From Methylococcales bacterium (GTDB taxonomy: Bacteria > Pseudomonadota > Gammaproteobacteria > Methylococcales > Methylomonadaceae), in contig JAPLRP010000077.1 of NCBI GenBank assembly GCA_026399095.1, forward strand, positions 1 to 64,000: a stretch of DNA of 64,000 nt, written 5' to 3'. Shown here in pieces: positions 37,584 through 49,094 of this stretch. Position 1 is the stretch's first letter. Every line of letters starts with the position of its first letter. The translations under genes were made by a program, and so were the position numbers. The notes beneath the pieces were generated by a model, which saw only the letters and a list, made by a program, of their open reading frames with translations, had not been told where the DNA came from and made no database searches.

Positions 37584-38984
37584 ATGATCCCCGTTATCTT
37601 ATCGGGTGGCTCAGGAACAAGACTTTGGCCACTTTCGCGTAGACATTACCCCAAGCAATTTCTGCCCTTGGTTTCAAGTCACACCATGGTTCAGGAAACA
37701 CTATTAAGATTGACTGGAATTGAAGGTTTAAAAGCTCCCATCGCAGTTTGTAATGAAGATCATCGTTTTATGATGGCGGAACAGTTATGGGAAATAGATG
37801 CTAAACCGGCCGCTATTATTCTTGAGCCATTGGGGAGAAATACAGCACCTGCCGTCGCGATGGCGGCATTAACGTCGTCATCCCCCGATGATATTTTATT
37901 GATATTACCTGCAGATCATGTCATCAATAATGTGCCGGCTTTTCATAAAGCAGTAGCGCAGGCAAAGGTCTCTGCCGAGCAAGGCTTTTTGGTTACTTTT
38001 GGGATTGTTCCGACTGAGCCAGAAACAGGATATGGCTATATCAAGCGTGATGTTAAGCAAGAAGGTGCTGCTTTTAAAGTCGCTTCATTTGTTGAAAAAC
38101 CTGATTTGGAAACCGCAAAAGGCTATTTTACAAGTGGTGATTATTATTGGAATAGCGGTATGTTTGCTTTTAAGGCGGGCGTTTTTTTAAGTGAGTTGGA
38201 AAAATTCCATCCGGTCATGTTGGAAAGTTGTCGCCGGGCATTGAAAAGCGCAAAAGTTGATATGGACTTTATTCGTTTGGATAAAGATATATTTTCCACT
38301 TGTCCATCTGATTCTATTGATTACGCCGTGATGGAAAAAACAGCTAAAGCAGTTGTTATTCCCATGGATGCTGATTGGAATGATGTCGGGTCATGGTCTG
38401 CTTTATGGGATGTTACTGATAAAGATGCCTTCGGTAATGCCATTAGTGGTGATGTGTTTACAGTTGATACCAAAAATTCATTTATTCATGCGCAAAGTAA
38501 GCTGGTTGCGGTTATTGGTGTTAGTGACTTGATTGTAGTGGAAACAGATGACGCAGTAATGATTGCTGCTAAGGATCGGGTTCAGGATGTTAAGGTAATT
38601 GTGGCTCAATTGAAGGCGGAAGGTCGAAGCGAAGCGGATATTCATCGTAAAGCTTACCGACCTTGGGGGCATTATGATTCGGTTGACTCCGGAGAGCGCC
38701 ATCAAACCAAGCGAATTGTGGTTAAACCGGGCGGCAAGTTGTCTGTACAGAAACATCATCATCGCGCAGAACATTGGGTAGTTGTCAAAGGTACGGCTTT
38801 GATTACCAAAGGGGACGAAAAGCTATTAATTACCGAAAATGAATCGACCTATATTCCTTTGGGTATTGTACATTGTCTTGAAAATCCGGGCGTTATCCCG
38901 TTGGAAATTGTTGAAGTGCAAACAGGAAGCTATCTGGGCGAAGACGATATTGTGCGTTTTGATGATCAATACGGACGTGTTTGA
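37584..38984 (+). CDS. manC: Mannose-1-phosphate guanylyltransferase / mannose-6-phosphate isomerase
   Basis: A 466-residue bifunctional type II enzyme. The N-terminal nucleotidyltransferase begins ILSGGSGTRLWPLSR with the ILPADHVI and FVEKPD motifs. The C-terminal cupin isomerase (about 350-466) contains RPWGHYDSV, KPGGKLSVQKHHHRAEHW and the ENESTYIP block. It makes GDP-mannose for exopolysaccharide or lipopolysaccharide. It lies just before galU on the same strand with a 56-nt gap. Confidence 0.94.
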   Translation: MIPVILSGGSGTRLWPLSRRHYPKQFLPLVSSHTMVQETLLRLTGIEGLKAPIAVCNEDHRFMMAEQLWEIDAKPAAIILEPLGRNTAPAVAMAALTSSSPDDILLILPADHVINNVPAFHKAVAQAKVSAEQGFLVTFGIVPTEPETGYGYIKRDVKQEGAAFKVASFVEKPDLETAKGYFTSGDYYWNSGMFAFKAGVFLSELEKFHPVMLESCRRALKSAKVDMDFIRLDKDIFSTCPSDSIDYAVMEKTAKAVVIPMDADWNDVGSWSALWDVTDKDAFGNAISGDVFTVDTKNSFIHAQSKLVAVIGVSDLIVVETDDAVMIAAKDRVQDVKVIVAQLKAEGRSEADIHRKAYRPWGHYDSVDSGERHQTKRIVVKPGGKLSVQKHHHRAEHWVVVKGTALITKGDEKLLITENESTYIPLGIVHCLENPGVIPLEIVEVQTGSYLGEDDIVRFDDQYGRV

Positions 38985-39040
38985 TATTATATTAATGAAG
39001 GTTTAAACCTAAACAAGCTAAATTATAAAGGAAATGATTA

Positions 39041-39931
39041 ATGACTAAAAAAATTACCAAAGCGGTTTTCCCCGTTGCTGGCTTGGGAACGCGCTTTTTA
39101 CCAGCTACTAAAGCAATAGCTAAAGAAATGTTGCCGGTAGTGGATAAGCCGTTAATTCAATATGCGGTAGAAGAAGCAGTTGCTGCGGGTATTGATACCA
39201 TGATTTTTATTACTTCACGTAGTAAAAATGCCATTACTGATCATTTCGACAAAGCTTATGAGTTGGAAAAAGAATTAGAGTCAAAAAACAAAGCGGATTT
39301 ATTGAAATTGCTTAAGGATATTGTGCCGCCTAATGTCTCTTTTGTTTTTATTAGACAACCAGAGGCTTTGGGTTTAGGGCATGCAGTCTATTGTGCAAGG
39401 CCAGTGGTAGGCGATGAGCCTTTTGCAGTCATTTTGGCAGATGATATGGTTGAAGATGGCGAGCGTGGATGTATGGCGCAGATGGTTGCGCTTTATGAGC
39501 AAAAGAAATCGTCTATATTAGGCGTCGAACGTGTTAATCCAGCCGATACTGCCAGTTATGGAATTGTTAAAACCCCTGAATCTACGGATAAATACGCACC
39601 TATTGAAATCATTGTTGAAAAGCCCAAGCCTGTGGATGCGCCTTCAAATCTTGCGGTTGTTGGACGGTATATTTTGACGCCGGCTATTTTTGATAAGATT
39701 AAAAATACTGGCAGAGGCGCGGGCGGTGAAATTCAGTTAACGGATGCTATTGCCGATCTATTAAATGACGAGCCTGTTTTAGCCTATGAATTTGAAGGCA
39801 CGCGTTACGATTGTGGTACTAAATTGGGTTTTTTAATTGCAAATGTTGAGTTGGCCTTATTAAATAAGGAGTTAAAAGATGATTTTTCTACTTATCTTAA
39901 AGGCTTGATAAAAAGTGACAAGCTTCAATAA
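39041..39931 (+). CDS. galU: UTP-glucose-1-phosphate uridylyltransferase GalU
   Basis: A 296-residue GalU with the nucleotide-binding start AGLGTRFLPATKAIAKEMLP, the catalytic VEKPKP region and the RYDCGTKLG motif. It makes UDP-glucose, the substrate of the Ugd enzyme encoded 5.6 kb downstream. A strong AAGGAAATG context lies 9 nt before the ATG. It is followed by a bidirectional hairpin terminator. Confidence 0.96.
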   Translation: MTKKITKAVFPVAGLGTRFLPATKAIAKEMLPVVDKPLIQYAVEEAVAAGIDTMIFITSRSKNAITDHFDKAYELEKELESKNKADLLKLLKDIVPPNVSFVFIRQPEALGLGHAVYCARPVVGDEPFAVILADDMVEDGERGCMAQMVALYEQKKSSILGVERVNPADTASYGIVKTPESTDKYAPIEIIVEKPKPVDAPSNLAVVGRYILTPAIFDKIKNTGRGAGGEIQLTDAIADLLNDEPVLAYEFEGTRYDCGTKLGFLIANVELALLNKELKDDFSTYLKGLIKSDKLQ

Positions 39932-39966
39932 TTGGTAAGTATAAGTGAATTAAAGTAAAAAAAATC

Positions 39967-40004
39967 AAGGAATACGAAGATTAAAGATTCTTCTTATTCC
40001 TTTT
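39967..40004. terminator. Bidirectional terminator between galU and the glycosyltransferase gene
   Basis: AAGGAATA (39967-39974) pairs with TATTCCTT (39995-40002); after one mismatch the stem continues as GAAGA (39976-39980) with TCTTC (39989-39993). A T4 run ends the plus-strand side and A-rich sequence precedes it, so it can work for both convergent genes. Confidence 0.75.
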
Positions 40005-40018
40005 ATGGTTAAAGCCTT

Positions 40019-40747
40019 CTAGACTTTTATTTCATTAATAACAGGTAGTTTGGCGCGTTTTTGGAGCCAAATGACCCCGGCAATATCGGTAATTCCGGCC
40101 CAAAGACGATCTAATGTTCCGTATTTTGACTGGCCATTAGTTCTAGATCTGTGACTGACTGGTTCTGAAATGACGTGCCCGCCTGCTCGTAATATTAAGG
40201 CAGGTAAAAATCGATGCATGTGATCAAAATAAGGTAATTCAAGAAAGCACTCCCTAGAAAACACTTTTAAGCCACAACCGGTATCGGGCGTATTATCGCC
40301 TAGTAACTTGGAGCGTATGGCATTAGCTACTTTGGAGGAAAAAAGCCGCCATTTGGAATCATAACGTTTGTTTCTCCAGCCAGCGACCATTGATAAGTTG
40401 CTGATCGTTTCTCTTTGTTTGATAAGAACCTGATAAAGATTAGGGATATCAGCAGGATCATTTTGACCGTCACCATCTAAAGTTGCAATCCATGGATAGT
40501 TTGCTGCTTTAATACCTGTATGGACGGCTGTACTTTGTCCACAACTGTGTTGATGATGGATTACCCTCAGCGCCTTAAAATCAAGAAGTGCTTGCTTTAA
40601 TACGTCTGCTGTTTGGTCTTTGCTTCCATCATCGACATAAATAATTTCATAGGCTTCCGCCTGACTCATGGCATTAACAATCTCTTGAATTAAAGAGACA
40701 ATATTGTCAGCTTCATTATGAACGGGAACAACTATAGAAATTTTCAC
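40019..40747 (-). CDS. Family 2 glycosyltransferase, dolichyl-phosphate-mannose-synthase-like
   Basis: A 242-residue GT-A fold enzyme. Its start SIVVPVHNEADNI and the motifs IIYVDDGSKD, ATLDGDGQNDP (DxD-like metal site) and DTGCGLKVFSR match the DPM1/undecaprenyl-phosphate sugar transferase group. No C-terminal membrane helices are visible in the 242 residues. It likely moves mannose, glucose or a similar sugar from a nucleotide donor onto a polyprenyl phosphate, in keeping with manC and galU nearby. Confidence 0.87.
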   Translation of the reverse strand: MKISIVVPVHNEADNIVSLIQEIVNAMSQAEAYEIIYVDDGSKDQTADVLKQALLDFKALRVIHHQHSCGQSTAVHTGIKAANYPWIATLDGDGQNDPADIPNLYQVLIKQRETISNLSMVAGWRNKRYDSKWRLFSSKVANAIRSKLLGDNTPDTGCGLKVFSRECFLELPYFDHMHRFLPALILRAGGHVISEPVSHRSRTNGQSKYGTLDRLWAGITDIAGVIWLQKRAKLPVINEIKV

Positions 40748-40966
40748 AGACCATCCTAACTAAATATTTTTTATTTATAGCGTATTATCAAGGTAAAAAT
40801 GAGTTTATCATTTTTTTTGTACCAATAATCAATCACTCTTGACCCTATATGATATAAAAAATGCCTCAAATGTCCTAAAATTATCTTCCGAAATAGGTAC
40901 TAATTATACTGGCTCTACTTGCAATCCATGTGATTATCCTTTAACTTAGTCCAACATCCGTAAAGG
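40748..40966 (+). promoter_or_regulatory. Upstream region of the thiC riboswitch
   Basis: This 219-nt AT-rich spacer separates the divergent glycosyltransferase and thiC units. TATACT at 40905-40910 is a plausible -10 box about 57 nt before the riboswitch core, with TTATCT at 40881-40886 as a weak -35 at 18-nt spacing. No gene is seen. Confidence 0.3.
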
Positions 40967-42975
<2,009 letters not shown>

Positions 42976-43165
42976 CTAGATTTGTTGAGTGGAGGTGTGC
43001 TTTACTCATCTTGCTATACTTTGGTAGTTTACTAGCGTGATTATTAGAAAGAATAGAAATAGGTATAAGTATAAGTGATACCTCTAATCCTAATTGTCTT
43101 TCTTTTCGGAGGGTAAGTTTTTTAAGGCGCTATTATTCTTAATGGCGGTAATCTACAGGTAATTT

Positions 43166-43756
43166 ATGGTTGATAAAAAAAATATTGTTATTAAGGTTAA
43201 ATATCCTAACGCTAACAAAAAATTAGAAGATTTGTCTGTTTCAAAAGTAATAACTGAATGGAATATCAAACGAATATCTTTGGCATTATTGGGTTTAGTC
43301 TCATTTATTGTTATTTTGTTCTTTATATCAACACCAGATACTGATGATTCTACTGTAGTAATCGCACCAAAGGTTTTAGAAACAGTTGTTAATACTCCCG
43401 CGAAGCCAGATGCTGTTATTCATAAAAATGTATCCAGAGCATTTTTAACCAATAAGATTACTAATAATGAACCTACTGAAAAGCTTGAGTTACCTTTAAA
43501 ACTTAGCAAAAAGAAACCAACATCGGTTTATTATTTTGTAGAATTAACGGGAATGAAAGGAAAAACGATTTATCACGAATGGTTACTTGAAAATAAACTG
43601 ATTACCAGAAAGAAAGTAAATATATCAAAAGATCTCTGGCCTACTTCAAGTAGACAGTTATTTGGTGATAGTACAAAAACTGATTGGACAGCAAGACTGG
43701 TTGACGAAACAGGTCAAATAATAAATGAAATACGCTTTAACGTTTTATACCAATAA
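43166..43756 (+). CDS. Single-pass membrane protein with DUF2914-like domain
   Basis: A 196-residue protein with a cytoplasmic Lys-rich N-terminus, one membrane helix at about 35-55 (RISLALLGLVSFIVILFFIS), an unstructured linker, and a C-terminal domain from about 115. The pattern YHEWLLENKL, then ..W.TSSRQ and DWTARLVDETGQI resembles DUF2914 (H-x-W ... W-x-S ... GxW-x-V-x-V-x-x-x-G). The function is unknown. No operon partner; A/T-rich spacers lie on both sides. Confidence 0.7.
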   Translation: MVDKKNIVIKVKYPNANKKLEDLSVSKVITEWNIKRISLALLGLVSFIVILFFISTPDTDDSTVVIAPKVLETVVNTPAKPDAVIHKNVSRAFLTNKITNNEPTEKLELPLKLSKKKPTSVYYFVELTGMKGKTIYHEWLLENKLITRKKVNISKDLWPTSSRQLFGDSTKTDWTARLVDETGQIINEIRFNVLYQ

Positions 43757-43829
43757 TTAATGGATATGAATAATGACCCACATTAATATATTGCTCTATA
43801 ATTAGGGCTTATATTATTGAGGAATTATT

Positions 43830-44144
43830 ATGACCGATTATCAAAAACTGACTGAAAATGAATTAAAGGCGGTTATTGATGCTGCAGAAAAAGCATTAAA
43901 AAATATACAGATTAATAAACGTAAAGAAGTTATTGCAAAAATAAAAGAATTAGCCGCTTCGATTGATGTTGCTATTGAAATTTATGAGAGTGATAAAAAA
44001 TCAGTGCGTAAAGGTCTTAAGGTGGCAGTTAAATACCGCCACCCACAAGATTTTGAAAAAACATGGACCGGGCGTGGAGTAATGCCGGCATGGTTGCAAG
44101 CTCTCACAAATGAGGGTCATGATCGGTCTGAATTTAAAGTATAG
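43830..44144 (+). CDS. H-NS family nucleoid-associated protein
   Basis: A 104-residue protein. The N-terminal half is a coiled-coil oligomerisation region (ENELKAVIDAAEKALKNIQ). The C-terminal DNA-binding module includes VAVKYRHPQDFEKTWTGRG and PAWLQAL, the conserved H-NS/Bv3F core with TWTGRG as the AT-hook-like minor-groove motif. It would silence AT-rich DNA. Length is shorter than E. coli H-NS (137) and typical of the environmental H-NS group. Confidence 0.88.
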   Translation: MTDYQKLTENELKAVIDAAEKALKNIQINKRKEVIAKIKELAASIDVAIEIYESDKKSVRKGLKVAVKYRHPQDFEKTWTGRGVMPAWLQALTNEGHDRSEFKV

Positions 44145-44246
44145 CTTTTCTGAGTTAAAAAATAATTAGAATTAAGCTGTAGCCAGTTATATAGCTAAAA
44201 CGAAAAGCTATTAATCATTTTGTGGTTTAGCTGATTGATATACTTG

Positions 44247-45131
44247 TTAATCGATAAATCGTTTAGTTAGATCACTGTAGGCATCAATTCTTCTATCACG
44301 TAAATAAGGCCATATTTGCCTGACTCGCTCAATACGGTCAGTATCAAGCTTGCATGTTAATAGTTTTGTTTCTGAGTCATTAGCTAACGTTATTAGGTCA
44401 CCTTGAGGTCCGGCAATAAAACTGTTGCCCCAAAATTTAATGCCTTTGCCTGAATTAGGTGCTTTTTCAAAACCTACACGATTACAGGAAATAACCGGAA
44501 TACCGTTCGCAACAGCATGTGAGCGCTGAATCGTTATCCAAGCATCTAATTGTCGTTGTTGTTCTTCCTTTGTGTCCTCAGGATCCCAACCAATAGCCGT
44601 TGGATAGATTAAAATTTCTGCACCAGCTAAGGCCATTAATCTTGCGGCTTCAGGGAACCATTGGTCCCAACAAATTAACACACCTAATTTGCCGATAGAT
44701 GTTTCTATGGGTGTAAATCCTAGGTCACCTGGGGTGAAGTAATACTTTTCATAGAAACCAGGGTCATCCGGTATATGCATCTTTCGGTATTTACCTGCAA
44801 TACTGCCATCCTTATCAAAAACTACAGCTGTATTATGATATAAGCCGGGCGCTCTTTTTTCGAAAAGGGTTGAGACAATAACGATGTTTAGTTTTTTGGC
44901 AATGGCAGAAAGGATATCAGTTGTAAGTCCAGGAATTGTTTGGGCGAGATCAAAATTATTATAGTCTTCATTCTGACAAAAATAGGGTCCTAAATGCAGT
45001 TCTGGTAATACTACCAAGTCTGCATTAGCAGCCGCTGCTTCATGTATTTTTTCGATAGAAAAATCAAGGTTCGTTTGTCTGTCTTTATCACAGAGTTGTT
45101 GAATGGCACTAACGATTATTTTGGACTTCAT
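44247..45131 (-). CDS. aguB: Carbon-nitrogen hydrolase, probable N-carbamoylputrescine amidase
   Basis: A 294-residue nitrilase-superfamily enzyme with the catalytic triad Glu44 (LPELHLGPYF), Lys117 (YRKMHIPDD) and Cys154 (LICWDQWFPE). The motifs PEAARLMAL, DPGFYEKYYFTPGD and NSFIAGPQG are those of N-carbamoylputrescine amidases of the agmatine route to putrescine. An agmatine deiminase (aguA) is not adjacent. speD is 2.3 kb away, so a polyamine role is coherent. A related amidase specificity cannot be excluded. Confidence 0.82.
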   Translation of the reverse strand: MKSKIIVSAIQQLCDKDRQTNLDFSIEKIHEAAAANADLVVLPELHLGPYFCQNEDYNNFDLAQTIPGLTTDILSAIAKKLNIVIVSTLFEKRAPGLYHNTAVVFDKDGSIAGKYRKMHIPDDPGFYEKYYFTPGDLGFTPIETSIGKLGVLICWDQWFPEAARLMALAGAEILIYPTAIGWDPEDTKEEQQRQLDAWITIQRSHAVANGIPVISCNRVGFEKAPNSGKGIKFWGNSFIAGPQGDLITLANDSETKLLTCKLDTDRIERVRQIWPYLRDRRIDAYSDLTKRFID

Positions 45132-45525
45132 AAATGAATGGGTTGAATGGTTTTGTTGTGATAATTATAAACTATTATAATTTTGTGCGAACAGAGATAT
45201 CATTATTACTTGGTCGCTCAACCTATCTAGCCTGTCGATGCATAGGTATAATATTTCTTGGGTTTGAGATAGTAGCGCTTTTGACAAGTATTTTGGAGTT
45301 AAGTACGGAACTGCTATTTAAAGTGGGTGTGCGTTATAATCTTACCAATTTTGAATAATTATTGTATAACAGGTCGATTTCATTTGTTTAAGTTATTATT
45401 AAGGAAGTAAAAAAGTAATATTAGTTAAGAGTAAATTACAGATTGATTTTTATTTTAATTAAAAGAAAAATCAGTTTTTACATAAAATCTATACTAAATT
45501 GATTAAAAAATCTTGGGAAATATTA
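45132..45525. other. Divergent spacer between aguB and ugd
   Basis: These 394 nt are AT-rich. A 74-codon frame at 45134-45358 lacks a ribosome site and family resemblance and is not called. A perfect -10 box TATAAT occurs at 45335-45340, about 185 nt before the ugd ATG, with no good -35. TTGACA at 45281-45286 has no matching -10 at 17 nt. Otherwise nothing recognisable is seen. Confidence 0.35.
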
Positions 45526-46860
45526 ATGAAAGTAACTGTATTTGGTTCTGGTTATGTAGGATTGGTAACTGGTGTTTGTTTGGCGGAAGTTGGTAATGAT
45601 GTTTTATGTGTTGATGTTGATAAGCGCAAAATTGATAACTTAAAAAATGGCATCATTCCCATTTATGAACCGGGACTGGAAGAGTTGGTTAAAGATAATC
45701 AACAGACAGGAAGAATAAAATTTACCACAGATATCAATGAAGCAGTTAGTCACGGGGTTTTTCAATTTATAGCCGTAGGAACTCCTCCTGATGAAGATGG
45801 TGCGGCTGATCTGCAATACGTATTAGCAGTGGCCAAATCCATTGCTGAAAACATGAATGAGTATCGTATTATTGTTGATAAGTCTACAGTGCCAGTTGGT
45901 ACAGCGGATAAGGTTAAGGAAATTATTCTTAAAGTTCAGGAAGAACGAGGGTTAGCAATTGATTTTGACGTAGTATCAAATCCGGAGTTTTTAAAAGAAG
46001 GTGCGGCTATCAACGATTTTATGAAGCCGGATCGAATTATTGTTGGCACTGATAATCCTAGAACAGCAGAATTATTAAAGGCACTTTATGCGCCGTTTAA
46101 TCGTAGTCATGATCGTATCATTACGATGGATGTGAGATCTGCTGAATTAACAAAGTATGCCGCTAATGCTATGTTGGCGACTAAAATCAGCTTTATGAAT
46201 GAGCTCGCCAATTTAGCTGAACTGTTAGGTGCTGATATAGAACATGTAAGAAATGGTATAGGCTCTGATTCTAGGATTGGCTATTCCTTTATTTATCCAG
46301 GTTGCGGTTATGGCGGTTCCTGTTTCCCTAAAGATGTGAAAGCCTTGGAGCGAACTGCTCAACAACTGGGCTATAAGGCCGAACTGCTTAATGCAGTAGA
46401 AAATGTTAATAATCGACAAAAAGAGGTTTTATTTAATAAAGTTATTCAGCATTATAAAGGCGAATTACAAGGCAAATGCTTTGCGCTTTGGGGTTTGGCA
46501 TTTAAGCCCAGAACTGATGATATGAGAGACGCACCGAGTCGCGTCATACTTGAAGCATTAATTAATGCCGGTGCAACTGTTAGGGCTTTTGATCCTGAAG
46601 CCATGGCGGAAGCTAAGCGTATTTATGGCGATAAGCCCGGGTTAGTTCTTGTGGATACTGCAGAAGAAGCATTGGAAGAAGCTAACGCCTTGATTGTAGT
46701 AACAGAATGGAAAAACTTTTGGAGTCCGGATTTTGATTTAATCAAAAATACGTTAAAAGATTCAGTTATATTTGATGGCAGAAATCTATATCAACCTGAA
46801 TTGCTTAAAAAACAAGGCATCACCTACTACGGTATGGGTAGAGGTGTTACAAATTTGTAA
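45526..46860 (+). CDS. ugd: UDP-glucose 6-dehydrogenase Ugd
   Basis: A 444-residue enzyme converting UDP-glucose to UDP-glucuronate. The NAD site is [11 protein letters not shown] at the N-terminus, the catalytic Cys is in [14 protein letters not shown], and the C-terminal UDP-binding domain has [18 protein letters not shown]. An in-frame ATG at 45499 would add nine residues; ATG 45526 begins MKVTVFGSG as in the family. It uses the product of galU and feeds exopolysaccharide or sugar-acid synthesis. Confidence 0.96.
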   Translation: MKVTVFGSGYVGLVTGVCLAEVGNDVLCVDVDKRKIDNLKNGIIPIYEPGLEELVKDNQQTGRIKFTTDINEAVSHGVFQFIAVGTPPDEDGAADLQYVLAVAKSIAENMNEYRIIVDKSTVPVGTADKVKEIILKVQEERGLAIDFDVVSNPEFLKEGAAINDFMKPDRIIVGTDNPRTAELLKALYAPFNRSHDRIITMDVRSAELTKYAANAMLATKISFMNELANLAELLGADIEHVRNGIGSDSRIGYSFIYPGCGYGGSCFPKDVKALERTAQQLGYKAELLNAVENVNNRQKEVLFNKVIQHYKGELQGKCFALWGLAFKPRTDDMRDAPSRVILEALINAGATVRAFDPEAMAEAKRIYGDKPGLVLVDTAEEALEEANALIVVTEWKNFWSPDFDLIKNTLKDSVIFDGRNLYQPELLKKQGITYYGMGRGVTNL

Positions 46861-47054
46861 TTAGTAAGATAATGATTTTTAATGCCATAAATAACGAATC
46901 CAATTTATTTATGTACGTTTATCCACGTTAAACCGAGTTAATAAGCCAAGGTTGATTTAACCTCATGCCTTGATAGTAAAGATTTAGCATTGAAAATTCT
47001 GTCTATGTATATTTATATGCTAATCTATGCCTCATTTTAACTTGGGTAAAAGAA

Positions 47055-47474
47055 ATGCAAGCAACAGTCAAATGGGTCGATGGTGTTATGTTTGTCGGCG
47101 AAACGGGCAGTGGCCACGCGGTTGTGATGGACGGATCTCCGGATTATGGCGGGCGTAATATGGGTATGCGTCCCATGGAAATGATTTTAGTTGGTTTGGG
47201 TGGCTGTTCGTCATTTGATGTGGTGCAGATTTTACAAAAAGGCCGAAACAATATTGTTAATTGCGTAGCAGAAATATCTGCAGAACGGGTTGACACTGTG
47301 CCAAGTGTGTTTAGCAAAATCCATTTGCATTTTGTCGTTAGCGGTCGTGATTTGAAAGAATCAGCTGTAGAGAGGGCTGTGAAATTGTCGGCAGAGAAAT
47401 ATTGCTCTGCTTCCATTATGTTAGGTAAAGCCGGGGTAGAAATTACCCACGATTTTGAAGTTATTGAGGTTTAA
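47055..47474 (+). CDS. OsmC family protein (YhfA-like)
   Basis: A 139-residue OsmC/Ohr-fold protein. The two family cysteines are in [10 protein letters not shown] and [10 protein letters not shown]; the N-terminal [15 protein letters not shown] block is typical of the YhfA subgroup. The fold reduces organic peroxides with paired thiols in OsmC/Ohr, but YhfA members are less defined. It ends 5 nt before speD, so the two are probably one transcript. Confidence 0.87.
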   Translation: MQATVKWVDGVMFVGETGSGHAVVMDGSPDYGGRNMGMRPMEMILVGLGGCSSFDVVQILQKGRNNIVNCVAEISAERVDTVPSVFSKIHLHFVVSGRDLKESAVERAVKLSAEKYCSASIMLGKAGVEITHDFEVIEV

Positions 47475-47479
47475 CAGTT

Positions 47480-48295
47480 TTGAATAAGTTGCAATTACAC
47501 GGCTTTAACAATTTAACAAAGTCACTTAGTTTCAATATATATGATATTTGTTATGCGCCCGCTGAGCAGCAGCAGGCTTATATTGAATATATTGATGAAG
47601 CTTATAATGCCAAAAAGTTGACGCAAATACTAAAAGATGTTGCCGAAATTATTGGCGCGCAAATTCTAAATATTGCCCATCAGGATTACGATCCTCAAGG
47701 CGCCAGCGTAACTATGTTGATTTCAGAAGGAGATGCACCTCCGCCTCCCAGTATGAACAGCCAATCTCCCGGTCCTTTGCCAGAAACTGTATTGGCGCAT
47801 TTGGACAAAAGTCATATTACTGTTCATACTTATCCAGAAAGCCATCCAGATAATGGTATTAGTACGTTTCGCGCAGACATTGATGTATCAACTTGTGGTC
47901 GAATTTCACCTTTAAAGGCACTTAATTATTTGATTCATAGCTTTGAATCAGATGTAGTAACAATGGATTATAGGGTGCGAGGTTTTACAAGGGATATATC
48001 CGGTAAAAAGCATTATATAGATCACAACATTACTTCTATCCAAAATTATATTGCCAAAGATACTCAGGAAAGTTATCAAATGATAGATGTGAATGTTTAT
48101 CAGGAAAATATCTTCCATACCAAAATGATGCTTAAGGAAACCGAGTTGGAAAACTATCTTTTTGAGAAAGAAAGTAATTTATCTGATGAGCAAAAAACAG
48201 AGATAGAAGTTAAGTTACAAAGAGAAGTAGCTGAAATTTTCTATGGTCATAATTATCGACGTAAAAAACTAAAAGTTGCCGATCAAAATACTTAA
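47480..48295 (+). CDS. speD: S-adenosylmethionine decarboxylase proenzyme SpeD (class I)
   Basis: A 271-residue pyruvoyl-dependent decarboxylase of the E. coli type (264 residues), supplying decarboxylated SAM for spermidine. The self-cleavage site is [13 protein letters not shown], in which Ser111 becomes the pyruvoyl group (Ser112 in E. coli); Cys139 lies in DVSTCGR. The start is TTG at 47480, 5 nt after the osmC stop, with GAGG 10 nt upstream; the usual [16 protein letters not shown] follows. speE is not in the window. A strong terminator comes after the gene. Confidence 0.95.
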   Translation: MNKLQLHGFNNLTKSLSFNIYDICYAPAEQQQAYIEYIDEAYNAKKLTQILKDVAEIIGAQILNIAHQDYDPQGASVTMLISEGDAPPPPSMNSQSPGPLPETVLAHLDKSHITVHTYPESHPDNGISTFRADIDVSTCGRISPLKALNYLIHSFESDVVTMDYRVRGFTRDISGKKHYIDHNITSIQNYIAKDTQESYQMIDVNVYQENIFHTKMMLKETELENYLFEKESNLSDEQKTEIEVKLQREVAEIFYGHNYRRKKLKVADQNT

Positions 48296-48306
48296 GATAA
48301 CCAGGC

Positions 48307-48342
48307 GTTAGAGATTCATTAAGCGTATCTCTAACTTTGTTT
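48307..48342 (+). terminator. Rho-independent terminator after speD
   Basis: GTTAGAGAT (48307-48315) pairs perfectly with ATCTCTAAC (48327-48335) around an 11-nt loop and is followed by TTTGTTT. It ends the osmC-speD transcript and also shields the convergent membrane-protein gene. Confidence 0.85.
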
Positions 48343-48391
48343 AATGTATTGTATATCCTCAATTGCTGTTTAGATTTTTTATGTGTCTATC

Positions 48392-48919
48392 TTAATTATC
48401 TTTAGCTTGAGTCAGTGCATCAACAATACTGATGTATTCAGTTAGCTTAGGTCGGTATAAAAAAAATCCTAAAGCCGATAGTCCTGAAAAAATAAATAAC
48501 GTATTGAAGTTATCCCCCAGTACAAACATGACAAAGCCAAAAACTCCAATACTTTCAATGAGCAACATTGATACGATAGTGGTGACCAAGTAACGTCTTT
48601 TTGCAACAGCCTGTGGTTTTATGCCTGAGAATGGCATCGTTTGATTGAGGCGTAGCTGTATATGGCGAATTAAATTCGTCATTGGGAAGGTAATAATGGC
48701 GGCAACGTATAATATCGTTCTTATTAATATTCGCTGATCGTCAGGGAGAGTGTTTTGTATTTGATCACCAAAAGCAAAACAAGCTACGATATAGGCAAGT
48801 AGTGTCGTCAGTAAAATTCCTTGAAAAACCCAAGGAAGAAAAAGATCAGCTTTAAGTTGTTCAGATTCGCGTTGCCCCTGCATTTTGTTTCCAAATAGTT
48901 TGTTATAGATCTTTATCAT
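48392..48919 (-). CDS. Membrane protein of unknown function
   Basis: A 175-residue protein with four predicted membrane segments: about 28-48 (FLPWVFQGILLTTLLAYIVA), 65-82, 110-132 and 137-153. A polar stretch (IRHIQLRLNQTMPF) lies between the second and third. I do not recognise the family. It is transcribed alone, convergent with speD and divergent from ppgK. A second in-frame Met at residue 13 is an alternative start. Confidence 0.7.
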   Translation of the reverse strand: MIKIYNKLFGNKMQGQRESEQLKADLFLPWVFQGILLTTLLAYIVACFAFGDQIQNTLPDDQRILIRTILYVAAIITFPMTNLIRHIQLRLNQTMPFSGIKPQAVAKRRYLVTTIVSMLLIESIGVFGFVMFVLGDNFNTLFIFSGLSALGFFLYRPKLTEYISIVDALTQAKDN

Positions 48920-49094
48920 AACAAATCCAGTGGCTTAGATTTTATTTTATGCTTGTTTTTATGAGTATTATTACAATTATCTAGTAGCCGATTAATTTTC
49001 TATCCAAAGCGAGTGAAGTTGAGAGTGCCGAACCTATTGCATTTATAAGGACTTTGCTTACAATGCATAAATCAACTTATTTTTAGGAAATATT

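Noticed and set aside
45281-45286. TTGACA as a -35 box for ugd
   Set aside because: No -10-like hexamer lies 16-18 nt downstream (TACGGA only).
45134-45358. A 74-codon hydrophobic frame between aguB and ugd
   Set aside because: It begins 3 nt from the divergent aguB start, has no ribosome site and its hydrophobicity follows from AT-rich DNA.
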